A stretch of DNA of 64,000 nucleotides, from assembly GCA_965212125.1 (NCBI GenBank), contig OZ243045.1:248001-312000 (forward strand), in the 5' to 3' direction. The notes under the pieces were generated by a model. The model did no database searches. It was not told the DNA's origin and worked only from the letters and a program-made list of their open reading frames with translations. Every line of letters starts with the position of its first letter. Positions within the stretch are counted from its first letter, which is position 1. The position numbers and the translations under genes are program-made. Positions 52,299 through 61,762 of the stretch are shown here, piece after piece. Origin of the DNA: CAYRJD01 sp965212125. Its GTDB lineage: Bacteria; Actinomycetota; Acidimicrobiia; Acidimicrobiales; Poriferisodalaceae.

Positions 52299-54344
52299 GT
52301 GATGCCCTTAGTGGCAACGGTGCTGATTGATGAGCCCGCGCTTGATCGCGAGTTCACCTATCTGGTGCCTGAAAATCTGGCCGAGTTGGTTGAACGCAGC
52401 GGCATTGGCACCATCGTGCGAGTCAAATTGCAGGGGCGTCGCACACGTGGCTGGATTATGCGGCTGCAGAGCACGCAGGAATACGAAGCGGAAAACGCAA
52501 GCGCGGTCGCAGGCGCAGCTGGCGCCATCCCACCCACGGGCGACACCACCTCTGCGAGCGGCGCCCCCACCCGCTTTTTTGGGTTAGCAGAGCTAGAACC
52601 GTTGCAAGGCGTTGTTGGAGCCGGCCCACCGCAACATGTTGTTGATCTCACCAAGTGGGCGGCCGATCGCTGGGGTGGAACCCGCGTGCATTTCATGCGG
52701 GCTGCTAGCCCTGAGCAGGTAGTCAGCAAGTTTCCCGAGCGCCCCGACTGGAACCGCAAGGCTGGGAGAGCTGACAGAGCGCCAAAGGTCAATAACGCGC
52801 CAAATGCCAACAGCGCACGCGTCCCAAAGCCTCAAGCACCAGCGAACGCCGGATCTCTAGACGGCTACCTGTCGGACAACTTCACCGCCAATGCGCCGAA
52901 TGTCATGCAGATCGGACCATGCGACGACTGGCTGCCGCTAGTTGAGCAGGCCTGCGAGCTTGGCCAGGTGTTGGTGCTAACCCCCACGCTGCGGATGGCA
53001 AACCAGCTTGCCGACCAACTTATTCGCCGCCAGATTTCTGTGGCTCTAGCGCTAAAAGAGTGGGAGAAGGCCGCGAGGTCGCAGGTTGTGGTGGGCGCCA
53101 GAGGGGCGGCTTGGGCGCCAGTCGGGCCGCTTGACGCCGTGATTGTGTTTGATGAGCACGATCAGGCATACCAGTCAGAGGCCGCACCCACCTGGCATGC
53201 GCGCACCGTTGCGCTACAGCGAGCCCTGGTGGATAACGCCGAATGCTTTCTGGTTTCTCCCGCTCCGTCGCCTGACGCCATCCAGTTAACCGGTAGCGGT
53301 AGCCCGATCCCGAAACCGCAACGGCCGCCGTCACTGTCAGGTACCCGCTGGCCGGACGTTGAAATCGTCAATCGGCGAGGTGACGATCCGATGACCGGTG
53401 AATGGTGCTCGGATCGGCTTGCCCGCGTAATAACCGACGCTCTGGCACCGTCAAACCCTGAGCTAAACCCTGAGCTAAATTCTGGGTCAAGCCCTGAGCC
53501 AAATCCCGTGACTAGCCCCACGGCAAAAACGGTCGTTTGCGTGCTGAACCGCAAGGGGCGAGCGCGGCTGGCGATCTGCCGTGAATGCGGCGAGGTGGCT
53601 CGCAACGAGATAACCGGAACCGCCCTAAAAGTTGGTGACGACCAGCTTGTCGATCCGCAAACCGGAGAGGCGCGGCCGATCGTTTGCGCCAGCTGCGGAG
53701 CCTTGAAATTTCGCCGAGCCCGCCTGGGCGTAAAGGGTGTAGCAGCCCAGCTGGAGGCTCTTATTCGCCGACCTGTAATGCAAATCACCAGCGACGAGCA
53801 GCCGCCAACTGGGGAGCCCGGGCTATTTATCGGAACCGAAGCGGTGTTGCGCCGCGTGCCAAGCGCCGATGTGGTGGCTTTTCTGGACTTTGATCAAGAG
53901 CTGACCGCCCCGCGCTACCGAGCCGAGGAGGAAGCGATGGCGCTGCTGGTTCTGGCGGCACGCATGGTTGGATCGCACATGGCTGGCTCAAGCCAGGGTC
54001 AAGTGCTGGTGCAAACCCGCTTGCCAGATCATCCGGTGCTGTCGGCCGTCACCAACGGAAACCTGTGGGAATGGTCCGCCAACCTGCTGGAGGCACGCGC
54101 CAAGCTGCGGCAGCCGCCTTGCGTTTCGTGGGCACTGATCTCTGGTGCCGTTGCGGATGAGTACGTGAGCCGGATACGTGATTTCGCATCCGCCAACGCC
54201 CTTGCAGAACTTGAGATTGCCGCCACGTCAGAGGGTGTTTGGCGCCTGCGGTCAAGCTCAGCCGACCAGCTGCACGCCGTTTTGAGCGGGGTCACCCGAC
54301 CAAAGGGGCGCCTACGTGTAGAAGTTGACCCAGTCCGGGCGTAG
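52299..54344 (+). CDS. priA: PriA-like primosomal protein lacking Walker A
   Basis: A 681-residue actinobacterial PriA, the replication-restart protein. The N-terminal DNA-binding part is ATVLIDEPALDREFTYLVP. The helicase core lacks the GxTGSGKT loop, and motif II appears as VFDEHDQAY. Zinc-binding pairs ICRECG and VCASCG remain. HAMAP-type annotations treat such actinobacterial forms as probably lacking helicase activity. Two repetitive insertions are present, including NPELNPELNSG (53453-53507). The frame starts GTG 52299 or ATG 52302. Confidence 0.87.
   Translation: MMPLVATVLIDEPALDREFTYLVPENLAELVERSGIGTIVRVKLQGRRTRGWIMRLQSTQEYEAENASAVAGAAGAIPPTGDTTSASGAPTRFFGLAELEPLQGVVGAGPPQHVVDLTKWAADRWGGTRVHFMRAASPEQVVSKFPERPDWNRKAGRADRAPKVNNAPNANSARVPKPQAPANAGSLDGYLSDNFTANAPNVMQIGPCDDWLPLVEQACELGQVLVLTPTLRMANQLADQLIRRQISVALALKEWEKAARSQVVVGARGAAWAPVGPLDAVIVFDEHDQAYQSEAAPTWHARTVALQRALVDNAECFLVSPAPSPDAIQLTGSGSPIPKPQRPPSLSGTRWPDVEIVNRRGDDPMTGEWCSDRLARVITDALAPSNPELNPELNSGSSPEPNPVTSPTAKTVVCVLNRKGRARLAICRECGEVARNEITGTALKVGDDQLVDPQTGEARPIVCASCGALKFRRARLGVKGVAAQLEALIRRPVMQITSDEQPPTGEPGLFIGTEAVLRRVPSADVVAFLDFDQELTAPRYRAEEEAMALLVLAARMVGSHMAGSSQGQVLVQTRLPDHPVLSAVTNGNLWEWSANLLEARAKLRQPPCVSWALISGAVADEYVSRIRDFASANALAELEIAATSEGVWRLRSSSADQLHAVLSGVTRPKGRLRVEVDPVRA
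53453..53507 (+). repeat. short in-frame repeats in priA
   Basis: A 12-nt word close to aaaccctgagct is repeated about four times with variation and encodes an Asn-Pro-Glu-Leu/Ser run between the helicase and zinc regions. Confidence 0.75.
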
Positions 54345-54444
54345 CCAGCCAGACGCAACTAGGTGTAGCCAAGTACCGCACCAGGCGTAGCCGAGTACCG
54401 CACCAGACGCAGCCGCAGACCCGCTCCCGCTAAATTAGGAGGCA

Positions 54445-54996
54445 ATGAGTTACTCAGTGCGGCTGTTTGGCGACCCGGTTTTGCGCCAGCGCGCCAGCGA
54501 AATCACAGACATTGACGGTCGGATTGTCCGCATGGCTGAGCACCTGTTCCCGACCATGCATGAGGCGGAAGGCATCGGCCTGGCGGCGCCGCAGGTCGGC
54601 ATCTCCAAGCGGCTGTTCGTATATGACATCGGCGACGGCCCGCAAACCCTTGTCAACCCGCAGATTGCGGAGTCCGACGGCGAGTGGACATATGAGGAAG
54701 GCTGTCTGTCGCTACCCGGCATAGCTTTTGAGATCGTGCGCCCTAAGCAGGTTCATTTGGTGGGACTTGACCTTGACGGCAACGAAGTGTCCATTGAAGC
54801 CGACGAACTTCTGGCTCGCCTGCTTCAGCATGAGATGGATCACCTTGATGGGGTGCTCACGCTGGATCATCTGGATCGTGCCGCCCGCAAGGCCGCGCTG
54901 GCTGAGTGGCGCCAGCTTCGCTCGCAGCCTGATCTGCAAAAGGTGCCGATGCTGAATCTCGACCCGCAGCTTGCCCAGCAGGACAACGAAACTTAA
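54445..54996 (+). CDS. def: peptide deformylase
   Basis: A 183-residue metalloenzyme that removes the formyl group from nascent proteins. All three motifs are intact: GIGLAAPQVG, EGCLSLPG (metal cysteine) and QHEMDHLDG (two metal histidines and the catalytic glutamate). AGGAGG sits just before the ATG. It overlaps fmt, whose product adds the same formyl group, so the two steps are encoded side by side. Confidence 0.96.
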   Translation: MSYSVRLFGDPVLRQRASEITDIDGRIVRMAEHLFPTMHEAEGIGLAAPQVGISKRLFVYDIGDGPQTLVNPQIAESDGEWTYEEGCLSLPGIAFEIVRPKQVHLVGLDLDGNEVSIEADELLARLLQHEMDHLDGVLTLDHLDRAARKAALAEWRQLRSQPDLQKVPMLNLDPQLAQQDNET

Positions 54997-55942
54997 GCCG
55001 CGCCGGATTGCGTTTGCCGGCACACCGGTTGACGCCGTACCGGCTTTGGTGGCGTTGCACGAGGCTGGCCAGGCGGCCGACCGCGAATCTGGCATAGAGA
55101 TACCGCTGGTCGTAACCGCCCCGCCAGCCAGGCGATCGCGTCGTGCCAAGCCAACCCCGACTCCGGTAGCGCAGGCTGCCGAAGATCTCGGGTTGCCGGT
55201 AAGTCACGCAATCGAAGACGTCGCTGGCAGCGGAGTGGAAGCGGATTGCGTTGTGGTCGTGGCGTTTGGCCAGTTAATCAGCACCGAACTGCTAGCGCAG
55301 GTGCCGATGCTCAATCTGCATTTCTCACTGCTGCCACGCTGGCGAGGCGCTGCACCCGTTGAGCGGGCGTTGCTGGCGGGGGACACTCACGTTGGCGTTT
55401 GCCTGATGCAGATTGAGCCAACGCTTGACACCGGGCCGGTCTATTGGTGCGAGCAAATAGAAATCGGCAGCGACGCCAGCGCTACTGGGCTTCGAGCCGA
55501 GCTCGCAACCATCGGGGCGCAGCGGTTGGTGCAGTCGCTGTGGCAGGGGCTTGACGAGCCAATGCCGCAGGAGGGCGAACCGACTTATGCCAAAAAACTC
55601 ACTCGCCAAGATCACTGCTTGCAGTGGGAAATGCCAGCCGTCCAACTGGCGCGGGTGGTGCGAGTTGGGCAGGCTTGGACGACCGTTGGCGGCGATGTGC
55701 TGAAGGTGCATCAGGCGCAGGTTCGGCCAGCGAGCGAGTGTGAGCCAGTGCCGAGCGATGCGAAACCAGGACAGCTGTGGGACAACTTTGTGCGTTGCGG
55801 GGAAGATTGCCTAGAGCTAGTAGAGATCCAGCCGGCGGGGCGAGTCGCTATGGCAGCGCCCGATTGGCTGCGGGGCGCCCGGCTGGAATCCGGCACCGTT
55901 TTGGGCACCGACCCCACCAGCCGTAGTAGTCAGTCAAAATAA
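54971..55942 (+). CDS. fmt: methionyl-tRNA formyltransferase
   Basis: A 323-residue enzyme that formylates initiator Met-tRNA from 10-formyl-tetrahydrofolate. RIAFAGTPVDAVPAL is the N-terminus, LNLHFSLLPRWRGAAPVERALLAGD holds the catalytic N-x-H and substrate loop, LDTGPVYW the aspartate, and the C-terminal domain begins near TYAKKLTRQD. The frame starts with TTG at 54971, inside def by 26 bases; no ATG or GTG closer to the homology was noticed. Translation is likely coupled to def. Confidence 0.92.
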   Translation: MPSRTTKLKPRRIAFAGTPVDAVPALVALHEAGQAADRESGIEIPLVVTAPPARRSRRAKPTPTPVAQAAEDLGLPVSHAIEDVAGSGVEADCVVVVAFGQLISTELLAQVPMLNLHFSLLPRWRGAAPVERALLAGDTHVGVCLMQIEPTLDTGPVYWCEQIEIGSDASATGLRAELATIGAQRLVQSLWQGLDEPMPQEGEPTYAKKLTRQDHCLQWEMPAVQLARVVRVGQAWTTVGGDVLKVHQAQVRPASECEPVPSDAKPGQLWDNFVRCGEDCLELVEIQPAGRVAMAAPDWLRGARLESGTVLGTDPTSRSSQSK

Positions 55943-55989
55943 CCACCACCCGCCGCAGACAGAAAGCCGCAACAGAAAGAAAGTGCAAT

Positions 55990-57024
55990 ATGAGCGACAA
56001 CAAAACTGAGGCCAGCAATCAAGCCTGGCTGGACGGCACGATTGAGCAGCCAATCAACGCCGAAGAGGAAATAGTCGACCCGCACCACCATTTGTGGGAC
56101 TTACCAACAAGCACCTATTTGCTGCCGCAGCTGCACGCCGACACTGGTGCCGGACACAACGTGACTCAGACCGTTTTTGTGGAGTGCGCGGCCGGTTACC
56201 GAACCGACGGCCCCGAACACATGCGACCGGTTGGCGAGACCGAGTTTGTCTTAGAGCAAGCCAAGGCTTCGGCCGATGCCGCGGCCAATGAAGGAGCCGC
56301 CGAAATAGCTGGCATCGTCGGGTTCGCCGACCTAAGCCGAGGCGAGGCCGCCGAGGAAGTTTTACAAGCGCACGTCACCGCCGGCGAAGGCCGATTCAAG
56401 GGCATCCGCCACGCCAACGCTTGGGACGGCTCCGACCAAATCCGTGAGTCGCACACCAAGCCGCCACCGGAGTTGCTGGCCGACAGCGAGTTTCGGGCGG
56501 GCTTCGCCAAGCTTGGAGCGATGGGGCTGAGCTTTGACGCTTGGATGTTCCACCCGCAGGTGCCCGAGCTGGCAGATTTGACGGCTGCCGTGCCCGACAC
56601 GCCAGTGGTGTTAGATCATTTGGGCGGCCCGCTCGGCATTGGCCCTTATGCGGGCAAGCGTGACGAGATGCGTGCCGTGCTGCGCCCCGCACTTGAAGAG
56701 TTGGCTCGCCGTGAGCAAGTGGTGGTGAAGGTGGGCGGCATCGGTATGAGCATCTACGGCGTCGGCCTCAACAAGATGGACAAGGCGCCCGACTCGGAGA
56801 CGGTGGCTGCGACCTGGAGCGAAGACATTCGCCACTGCATTGACACGTTCGGTCCCGATCGCTGCATGTTTGAGAGCAACTTCCCGGTGGATCGGGCGGG
56901 TTGCTCCTACACGGTGTTGTTCAATGCCTTCCAGCGCATCTGCGACGAAGCGGGTTATACGCCAGGGGAGCGAGCCGATCTGTTTGCTGGCACAGCTCGG
57001 CGGTTCTACCGCCTGCCGAGCTAG
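55990..57024 (+). CDS. amidohydrolase-2 family (PDC-hydrolase-like) protein
   Basis: A 344-residue TIM-barrel amidohydrolase. VDPHHHLWDL gives the N-terminal metal/substrate histidines, VLDHLGGP a later histidine, and CMFESNFPVDRAG the aspartate/asparagine region at the C-terminus, as in 2-pyrone-4,6-dicarboxylate hydrolase and lactonases. The ligand is unknown. It is convergent with a fatty-acid isomerase gene. The ATG at 55990 follows an AAAGAAAG stretch. Confidence 0.85.
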   Translation: MSDNKTEASNQAWLDGTIEQPINAEEEIVDPHHHLWDLPTSTYLLPQLHADTGAGHNVTQTVFVECAAGYRTDGPEHMRPVGETEFVLEQAKASADAAANEGAAEIAGIVGFADLSRGEAAEEVLQAHVTAGEGRFKGIRHANAWDGSDQIRESHTKPPPELLADSEFRAGFAKLGAMGLSFDAWMFHPQVPELADLTAAVPDTPVVLDHLGGPLGIGPYAGKRDEMRAVLRPALEELARREQVVVKVGGIGMSIYGVGLNKMDKAPDSETVAATWSEDIRHCIDTFGPDRCMFESNFPVDRAGCSYTVLFNAFQRICDEAGYTPGERADLFAGTARRFYRLPS

Positions 57025-57054
57025 CGCGGATCACCGCCACGACTACCCGCGGCC

Positions 57055-57915
57055 TCACACCAGCGGGTCGCGCAGCTTCTCGTTGTCGGGAAACTTCGCC
57101 GACCGTGAATCCTTCTGCGCTTCAAACGCCTCGGCCATGTCGTCAAAGTCAAACATCGCCGCATTCCAAGTCGCTATGTACTCCAGCCCGTCGGCAATGG
57201 AGTGATCACGGCTGTAGTTCAGCACCTGCTTGGTGCCCCAGATCGCCATGGGGCTCTTTGAAGCAATCTCGGTTGCGATCTCATCAACGCCGGTGCGCAG
57301 TACGTCGGCGTCCTCAAAGACCTGATTGATCAACCCGTGCTTGGCGGCCTCATCGGCACCCATGCGCCGCCCGGTGAATGCCAGATCACGGGCGACACCC
57401 TCGCCGATTAACCGGGGGAGTCTTTGCAGCGTGCCAACGTCAGCGGTCATGCCGATGTTGATTTCGTGAATCGTGAAAAACGCATCAGCGCTGGCGTAGC
57501 GCATATCGCAGGCGGAGATCATGTCGATCCCGCCACCAACGCAAGCGCCCTGAATGGCGGCGATCACCGGAATGCGGCTGCGCTCCAGGCAGGAAAACGT
57601 TTCTTGCAGGCGCAAGATGGTTTCACGCGATGCCGCACGTGGCCGGCTGGGGAAGCCGTTGCCGCCGCCGGACGATACGCCATCATCTCCGCCGATGCCG
57701 TCGCCAAACACCGACAGGTCCATGCCGGATGAAAAGTGGCGACCTTCGCCCGACAGCACGATTACCCGTGCGTCGCTGCCCGCTGCCAGCTTGTTGATGA
57801 TGTCCGGTAGCTCGTACCAGAACTCCTTGATCATGGAGTTGGCCTTATCGGGCCGATTCATCCGAACTTGGGCAACGTGATCGGTTACGTCTACGTCAAA
57901 GCATTCATATTTCAT
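57055..57915 (-). CDS. delta(3,5)-delta(2,4)-dienoyl-CoA isomerase-like crotonase
   Basis: A 286-residue crotonase-fold protein. RHFSSGMDLSVFG and IQGACVGGGIDMISACDMRYAS supply the oxyanion hole. HEINIGMTADVGTLQRLPRLIG closely follows the ECH1 (dienoyl-CoA isomerase) active-site loop with its acidic residues, and the SPMAIWGTKQVLNYSRDHS end also matches ECH1. It would remodel double bonds of odd-position unsaturated fatty acids in beta-oxidation. Its start lies at the edge of the AT-rich island. Confidence 0.87.
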   Translation of the reverse strand: MKYECFDVDVTDHVAQVRMNRPDKANSMIKEFWYELPDIINKLAAGSDARVIVLSGEGRHFSSGMDLSVFGDGIGGDDGVSSGGGNGFPSRPRAASRETILRLQETFSCLERSRIPVIAAIQGACVGGGIDMISACDMRYASADAFFTIHEINIGMTADVGTLQRLPRLIGEGVARDLAFTGRRMGADEAAKHGLINQVFEDADVLRTGVDEIATEIASKSPMAIWGTKQVLNYSRDHSIADGLEYIATWNAAMFDFDDMAEAFEAQKDSRSAKFPDNEKLRDPLV

Positions 57916-58021
57916 GCCTGCATCTTATTCTATTTGGGAGTGCTTGACATCTTGCAGCCAATTGTGCTCTAGCTTCATTCGCGGTGAGAGTCAGAAGGTC
58001 GAGCAAATAGCTGTATAGCAT
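57916..58021. other. junction of GC-rich chromosome and AT-rich island
   Basis: In these 106 bases composition changes abruptly. It holds the 5' region of the isomerase gene and the 3' end region of the island operon. No direct repeat or att-like site was identified by eye. Confidence 0.5.
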
Positions 58022-58819
58022 TTACGTTTTACTGCGGAGCTTTTTGCTGTGTACCTTCATCCAAAGTTCATCTACCAGGCTATCTGCCTCATCAGGAGGT
58101 AATTTTTCAGGAACTAGGTTAGCTATCTTACGTCTTAAGTCTTTGGTGAAGTGTCCAATATAATCGGGACTCTTATCGGAAGTGCTCAAAGCGGTATCAG
58201 GATCTTTTTGTCTAATAACCATTGAACGTACAATATTTGGGTAGTAGCCAATATCGTAGCCAATTATGTTACGGTGCCAAAAATAGATGCCATTCGGAAT
58301 AGCGTGAGCAAGTTCCGCATACTCTAAGCCTCCTAGTGCAAGAATTCGCCAGTACATTCTGGTAGGAATGCAGTAGCGTGGCTCCTTTCCATTGATAAAT
58401 CTATGGTGAGATAGTTTTGCGCTTGAACGAGACTCATCCGTAAAAGCATTTGGTTCACGCAAAAGTATGAAATTCCAAAATACTGAAAGCGACAAGTATG
58501 TCCAGAAGTTCTGGTTATTGAGGGCATCATACGAAACTTCAGCAGCTGATATAGTTCTGAATAGTTCTGTAGCGGCTAGGCCTTCAACTTGATCCAAGTC
58601 ATATTTATTATCATTTTCCGTAAGTTCATCAACCGTTATCTGGCACGTTCTGAAAACTCCATAGTCAAGTTTATCCCCGGTGCCGGACCATGAATACTCT
58701 GAGTTTGATATATCAGAGGGTAAATCAGTGCTTGGGTGTGGGCCAGGTGGTGAGTTAGTCTCAAGCCTTCGATTCGTGATCTTCTCTGCTGTGTCAGATG
58801 ATATAATTCTAAATCTCAT
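58022..58819 (-). CDS. hypothetical protein, possibly DUF6339 family; third gene of GHKL island
   Basis: A 265-residue soluble protein. ELFRTI, NFWTYLSLSVFWNFI and RYCIPTRMYWRILALGG with spaced aromatic residues resemble my recollection of the DUF6339 family found in bacterial defence neighbourhoods; the assignment is tentative. There are no catalytic motifs I can name. It overlaps the middle gene by four bases (ATGA). Codon use is strongly AT-biased, unlike the housekeeping genes around, which indicates horizontal acquisition. Confidence 0.6.
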   Translation of the reverse strand: MRFRIISSDTAEKITNRRLETNSPPGPHPSTDLPSDISNSEYSWSGTGDKLDYGVFRTCQITVDELTENDNKYDLDQVEGLAATELFRTISAAEVSYDALNNQNFWTYLSLSVFWNFILLREPNAFTDESRSSAKLSHHRFINGKEPRYCIPTRMYWRILALGGLEYAELAHAIPNGIYFWHRNIIGYDIGYYPNIVRSMVIRQKDPDTALSTSDKSPDYIGHFTKDLRRKIANLVPEKLPPDEADSLVDELWMKVHSKKLRSKT

Positions 58820-59820
58820 GAAATTATCTCTATCTTTTTCATTGCATTATTCATGTATGAAGAGTCTTTTGTTGTGCGCTGGATCCAATCGATGAACTTA
58901 TGAGGTTCATCATGCATTAAAATGTAGTTATCTTCAGTATCGGCATCACTTACCTGTACGGGACTTCCGCGCTCAGCAAGCTTTAGTATTTCAACGATTA
59001 ATGATTTTTCTGCTTCAGCATATTCCGGGATGCCCTCCTTAGGCATCGAGCAGTATTCTACTAGTACATCGTATGCGGTCCGAATAAAGATTTGTGTTTC
59101 AATTAGTTGTGATATTGGGCTATCGGGGCTACGAGCCAGTTCTTCGAAGAGTGTTTCATTAATCCATACGATCGGAAGATTGTTATCGTCTAATGGATCA
59201 GTAACTTCTTTCGGGTATATTTCTAAGTCCAAGTGGTGTACTGCGTTTGACTCCAGTTTAAGCCGCTTCCTGTTCTCATCATCTAGCGGCTTTGTCAGAA
59301 ACAGTTGCCTAGCACCTTTTGCAGAGAATTTATACCTCACTCGCGCTAGCCATGTACCAAGTCGGTTTGGTTGAAGGGGCTTTGGGGTATTTGGCGTAGC
59401 ATTCAAAACCAGGCTTACAAAGACAAAAAAGTCACTGCTTGAAAGTGATAGCGACTTTGCTTCCTTGTCAAGTTTAGTTCTTTGAGGTAGCTCACTAATA
59501 CTCGATAACGATAAATCTAAATGAGTTTCAGATACGCGCATGTAGCTTGCTTTCGCAAGCACAATCAATGACAAGCGGGACTCATGCACTCCAGATTCAG
59601 CAGCTCCATTCAATAATGCGTCTTTGAATTCATCGAATGATTTGCTGTTTTTTGCCCATTCTATCTCCCAGTCACCATCACCTTGGTTAGCTTCATTTAT
59701 CGCGATACTAGAGCCTGGTTCATATGATTCCTTGCCGGTGAAAAGCTTAATGCTACTGAGTGCTCTTTCTAGTTTTTTTGAAACTTTGAAAGGTCTCGTG
59801 ATTCTACGTTCTATTCCCAC
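58816..59820 (-). CDS. hypothetical protein, second gene of GHKL island
   Basis: A 334-residue protein that I do not recognise. It is mostly polar, with a central WLARVRYKFSAKGARQLFLTKPLDDENRKRL segment and an acidic C-terminal part. There are no membrane helices, signal peptide or nuclease signature. The GTG start at 59820 has AGGAAG upstream and lies inside the end of the ATPase gene (17-base overlap), so it is translationally coupled to both neighbours. It may be a structural or sensor partner of the ATPase; that is inference. Confidence 0.6.
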   Translation of the reverse strand: MGIERRITRPFKVSKKLERALSSIKLFTGKESYEPGSSIAINEANQGDGDWEIEWAKNSKSFDEFKDALLNGAAESGVHESRLSLIVLAKASYMRVSETHLDLSLSSISELPQRTKLDKEAKSLSLSSSDFFVFVSLVLNATPNTPKPLQPNRLGTWLARVRYKFSAKGARQLFLTKPLDDENRKRLKLESNAVHHLDLEIYPKEVTDPLDDNNLPIVWINETLFEELARSPDSPISQLIETQIFIRTAYDVLVEYCSMPKEGIPEYAEAEKSLIVEILKLAERGSPVQVSDADTEDNYILMHDEPHKFIDWIQRTTKDSSYMNNAMKKIEIIS

Positions 59821-61729
59821 TATTCTTCCTCATTCTTCCCTCTAACTCAGCAAAAACTACTAACTCACCAGATATATCATCTTCGAATTCCTCAGAGATG
59901 TATGAAAACTCAATAATCTGTCCGAGAGAGATCTCACCCAGGTATCGATTAACACTTCCTTCTAGTGCTTTAAAGCCCAATGGTGCCTGAATCTCTAGCT
60001 CAATGTCGTCTCCTATTTTTCTTTCCGTATCACTTTCAACAAATCGATACCTTATCTCAACAATAAGCTTTTCTGGCCTTCCATCTAGGTTTGGGTTAGG
60101 CTTATAATTATCGTTTAACTCAAACTTTGAGCAGTCATCTAAGAAAACTCTCCGGCTCCCAGCCGCATGTAGTTCATCGCCAGGTAATATACTTACTGGA
60201 CGCACTGAAGCTTCAGGTTTTTTCGACCTGCCAGAACCTCTTCCAAATGTCTGAGCATGCTTATCGAATGTCTTAAGGGTTTGTGAGGTTACAAACTCTA
60301 GCTCCTGGAGCAAGCTTTTCCTGAAATTCTTAATATGGGCATTGACTTGTTTGAATATGCCTTTTGCAAGCCTCCTTCCTTCGGAAAGATTTGCATTTTC
60401 TGACTTGCCTTTTTCTGTTTGTTCCCATGAGTCATGCGTAATAGGTTCTGTAAGTCGTAAAGCCCTATCAGCTTGCTGTCCCGCTATAAAGGTTCCTCGA
60501 ATATGTGGTAGCTGCTTGTTTCTACTAGGCATATAGTATTCGACTATCATATGTGGTTCTCTGAGCAGGGCAATGAGCGAGCATAATTGATCATTACTTG
60601 ATTCTATATCAGGCTTAGACCACCCTTCGTCGCTTGCATCTGTGATTAAGGCTAGAGACCCAGGTTTGTCAAATTTTCCAATCTTTTTGAGCTCGAACTT
60701 CTTAAGGTGGCTAGTGTCTAGGTCTTCAATATCTAAGGCGGCCTCGTAAGAATCAATGAATGGAAGAAGGTCCTTTTGTCTTCTTGGGTCAGGGTAGATG
60801 GTTTCTCCGGTATAGTCTGTAACAGCAATACTAAAATCTTTCTGAGCATTTACCAATGCAGGCCACCAATACCTCTCAGCAGCAATGACTATATCTTTAT
60901 GCTCAACTGTTGGGTCTATAATCATGATGGTAGAACCTATGTCTGAAGGATTCTCAGGGCTCCGAACCTCTACTCCTAAGCTTTCTGCTAATTTGTCAGC
61001 ATCGTGGTTTTCTAGCGGCCTCTTGTCGTTGCCAAATCGCGCATTTCCTTGATATATCTGATCAAGATATTTATGTTTACCCCAATACGTTGCCCCTAGC
61101 ATTCTTCTTGTGACCCCCGGGTCATCTTCGCGCTCGGAAAAGCATGTATATGCAAAAATACACCGTATGTTTGAGCTAAGAATTAGCCCGGTTTTCCCGA
61201 ACCCATACGATCCTCCGCGATCTTCATTATCCGTTGTACTACCTAAGCCGAGTAGCGCTAGAGCAAGACGTGATTCATCTATCTCCCACGGCCCGAACAT
61301 CCCACCAGCTCCACTCTCAATCAGTTCTAAAATGTGCAGCTCTGGCCAATTTTCCGCTTTATTTAGACAGCACTTGCCTGGCAACTCAAAATCTGTGAAA
61401 TCAGCCATTGCAGCTCTTTCCTGCAAGTGATCTAACCCAAGCAAGGTACAGATTTCTGATCGTTTGTCCTCAGGAACGGTTCGAAATTTGTATTGGAGCT
61501 CAAACTGTGGAGATATCTGACCCTTATTGTCTAACTCGTTACGCATTTCAAGCGCAGAGTCCCAAGAGTTTTGAGTTGCTTCCCTTACCAGCAGGGCCGC
61601 ATCCTCAGCGAGAGCGGTAATACCAAACACACCGGGCGCTTTAACTGGTGCCCTATCTAAGATCTTCCCGTAATTTCCGTCTACAAAATTTCTATCTATG
61701 TCGCTCTTTTCAAAATCCCAATTTGGCAT
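59804..61729 (-). CDS. GHKL (MutL/Hsp90-like) ATPase, first gene of AT-rich island
   Basis: A 641-residue protein with a GHKL ATP-binding domain: N-box LVREATQNSWDSA (E50, N54, D57), G1-like LIESGAGGMFG (about 137-146) and G2 GGSYGFGKTG (172-181). About residues 200-440 form a second region, and the C-terminal part (IEIRYRFVESDTERKIGDDIELEIQ-like) looks beta-rich. GHKL ATPases occur in several bacterial defence modules. The ATG has AGGGGAAG upstream and a candidate promoter 30-60 bases before it. This and the two overlapping genes form one operon. Confidence 0.75.
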   Translation of the reverse strand: MPNWDFEKSDIDRNFVDGNYGKILDRAPVKAPGVFGITALAEDAALLVREATQNSWDSALEMRNELDNKGQISPQFELQYKFRTVPEDKRSEICTLLGLDHLQERAAMADFTDFELPGKCCLNKAENWPELHILELIESGAGGMFGPWEIDESRLALALLGLGSTTDNEDRGGSYGFGKTGLILSSNIRCIFAYTCFSEREDDPGVTRRMLGATYWGKHKYLDQIYQGNARFGNDKRPLENHDADKLAESLGVEVRSPENPSDIGSTIMIIDPTVEHKDIVIAAERYWWPALVNAQKDFSIAVTDYTGETIYPDPRRQKDLLPFIDSYEAALDIEDLDTSHLKKFELKKIGKFDKPGSLALITDASDEGWSKPDIESSNDQLCSLIALLREPHMIVEYYMPSRNKQLPHIRGTFIAGQQADRALRLTEPITHDSWEQTEKGKSENANLSEGRRLAKGIFKQVNAHIKNFRKSLLQELEFVTSQTLKTFDKHAQTFGRGSGRSKKPEASVRPVSILPGDELHAAGSRRVFLDDCSKFELNDNYKPNPNLDGRPEKLIVEIRYRFVESDTERKIGDDIELEIQAPLGFKALEGSVNRYLGEISLGQIIEFSYISEEFEDDISGELVVFAELEGRMRKNSGNRT

Positions 61730-61762
61730 TACTTCCCCTAGTCATATCCATTCCCCTTGGCA

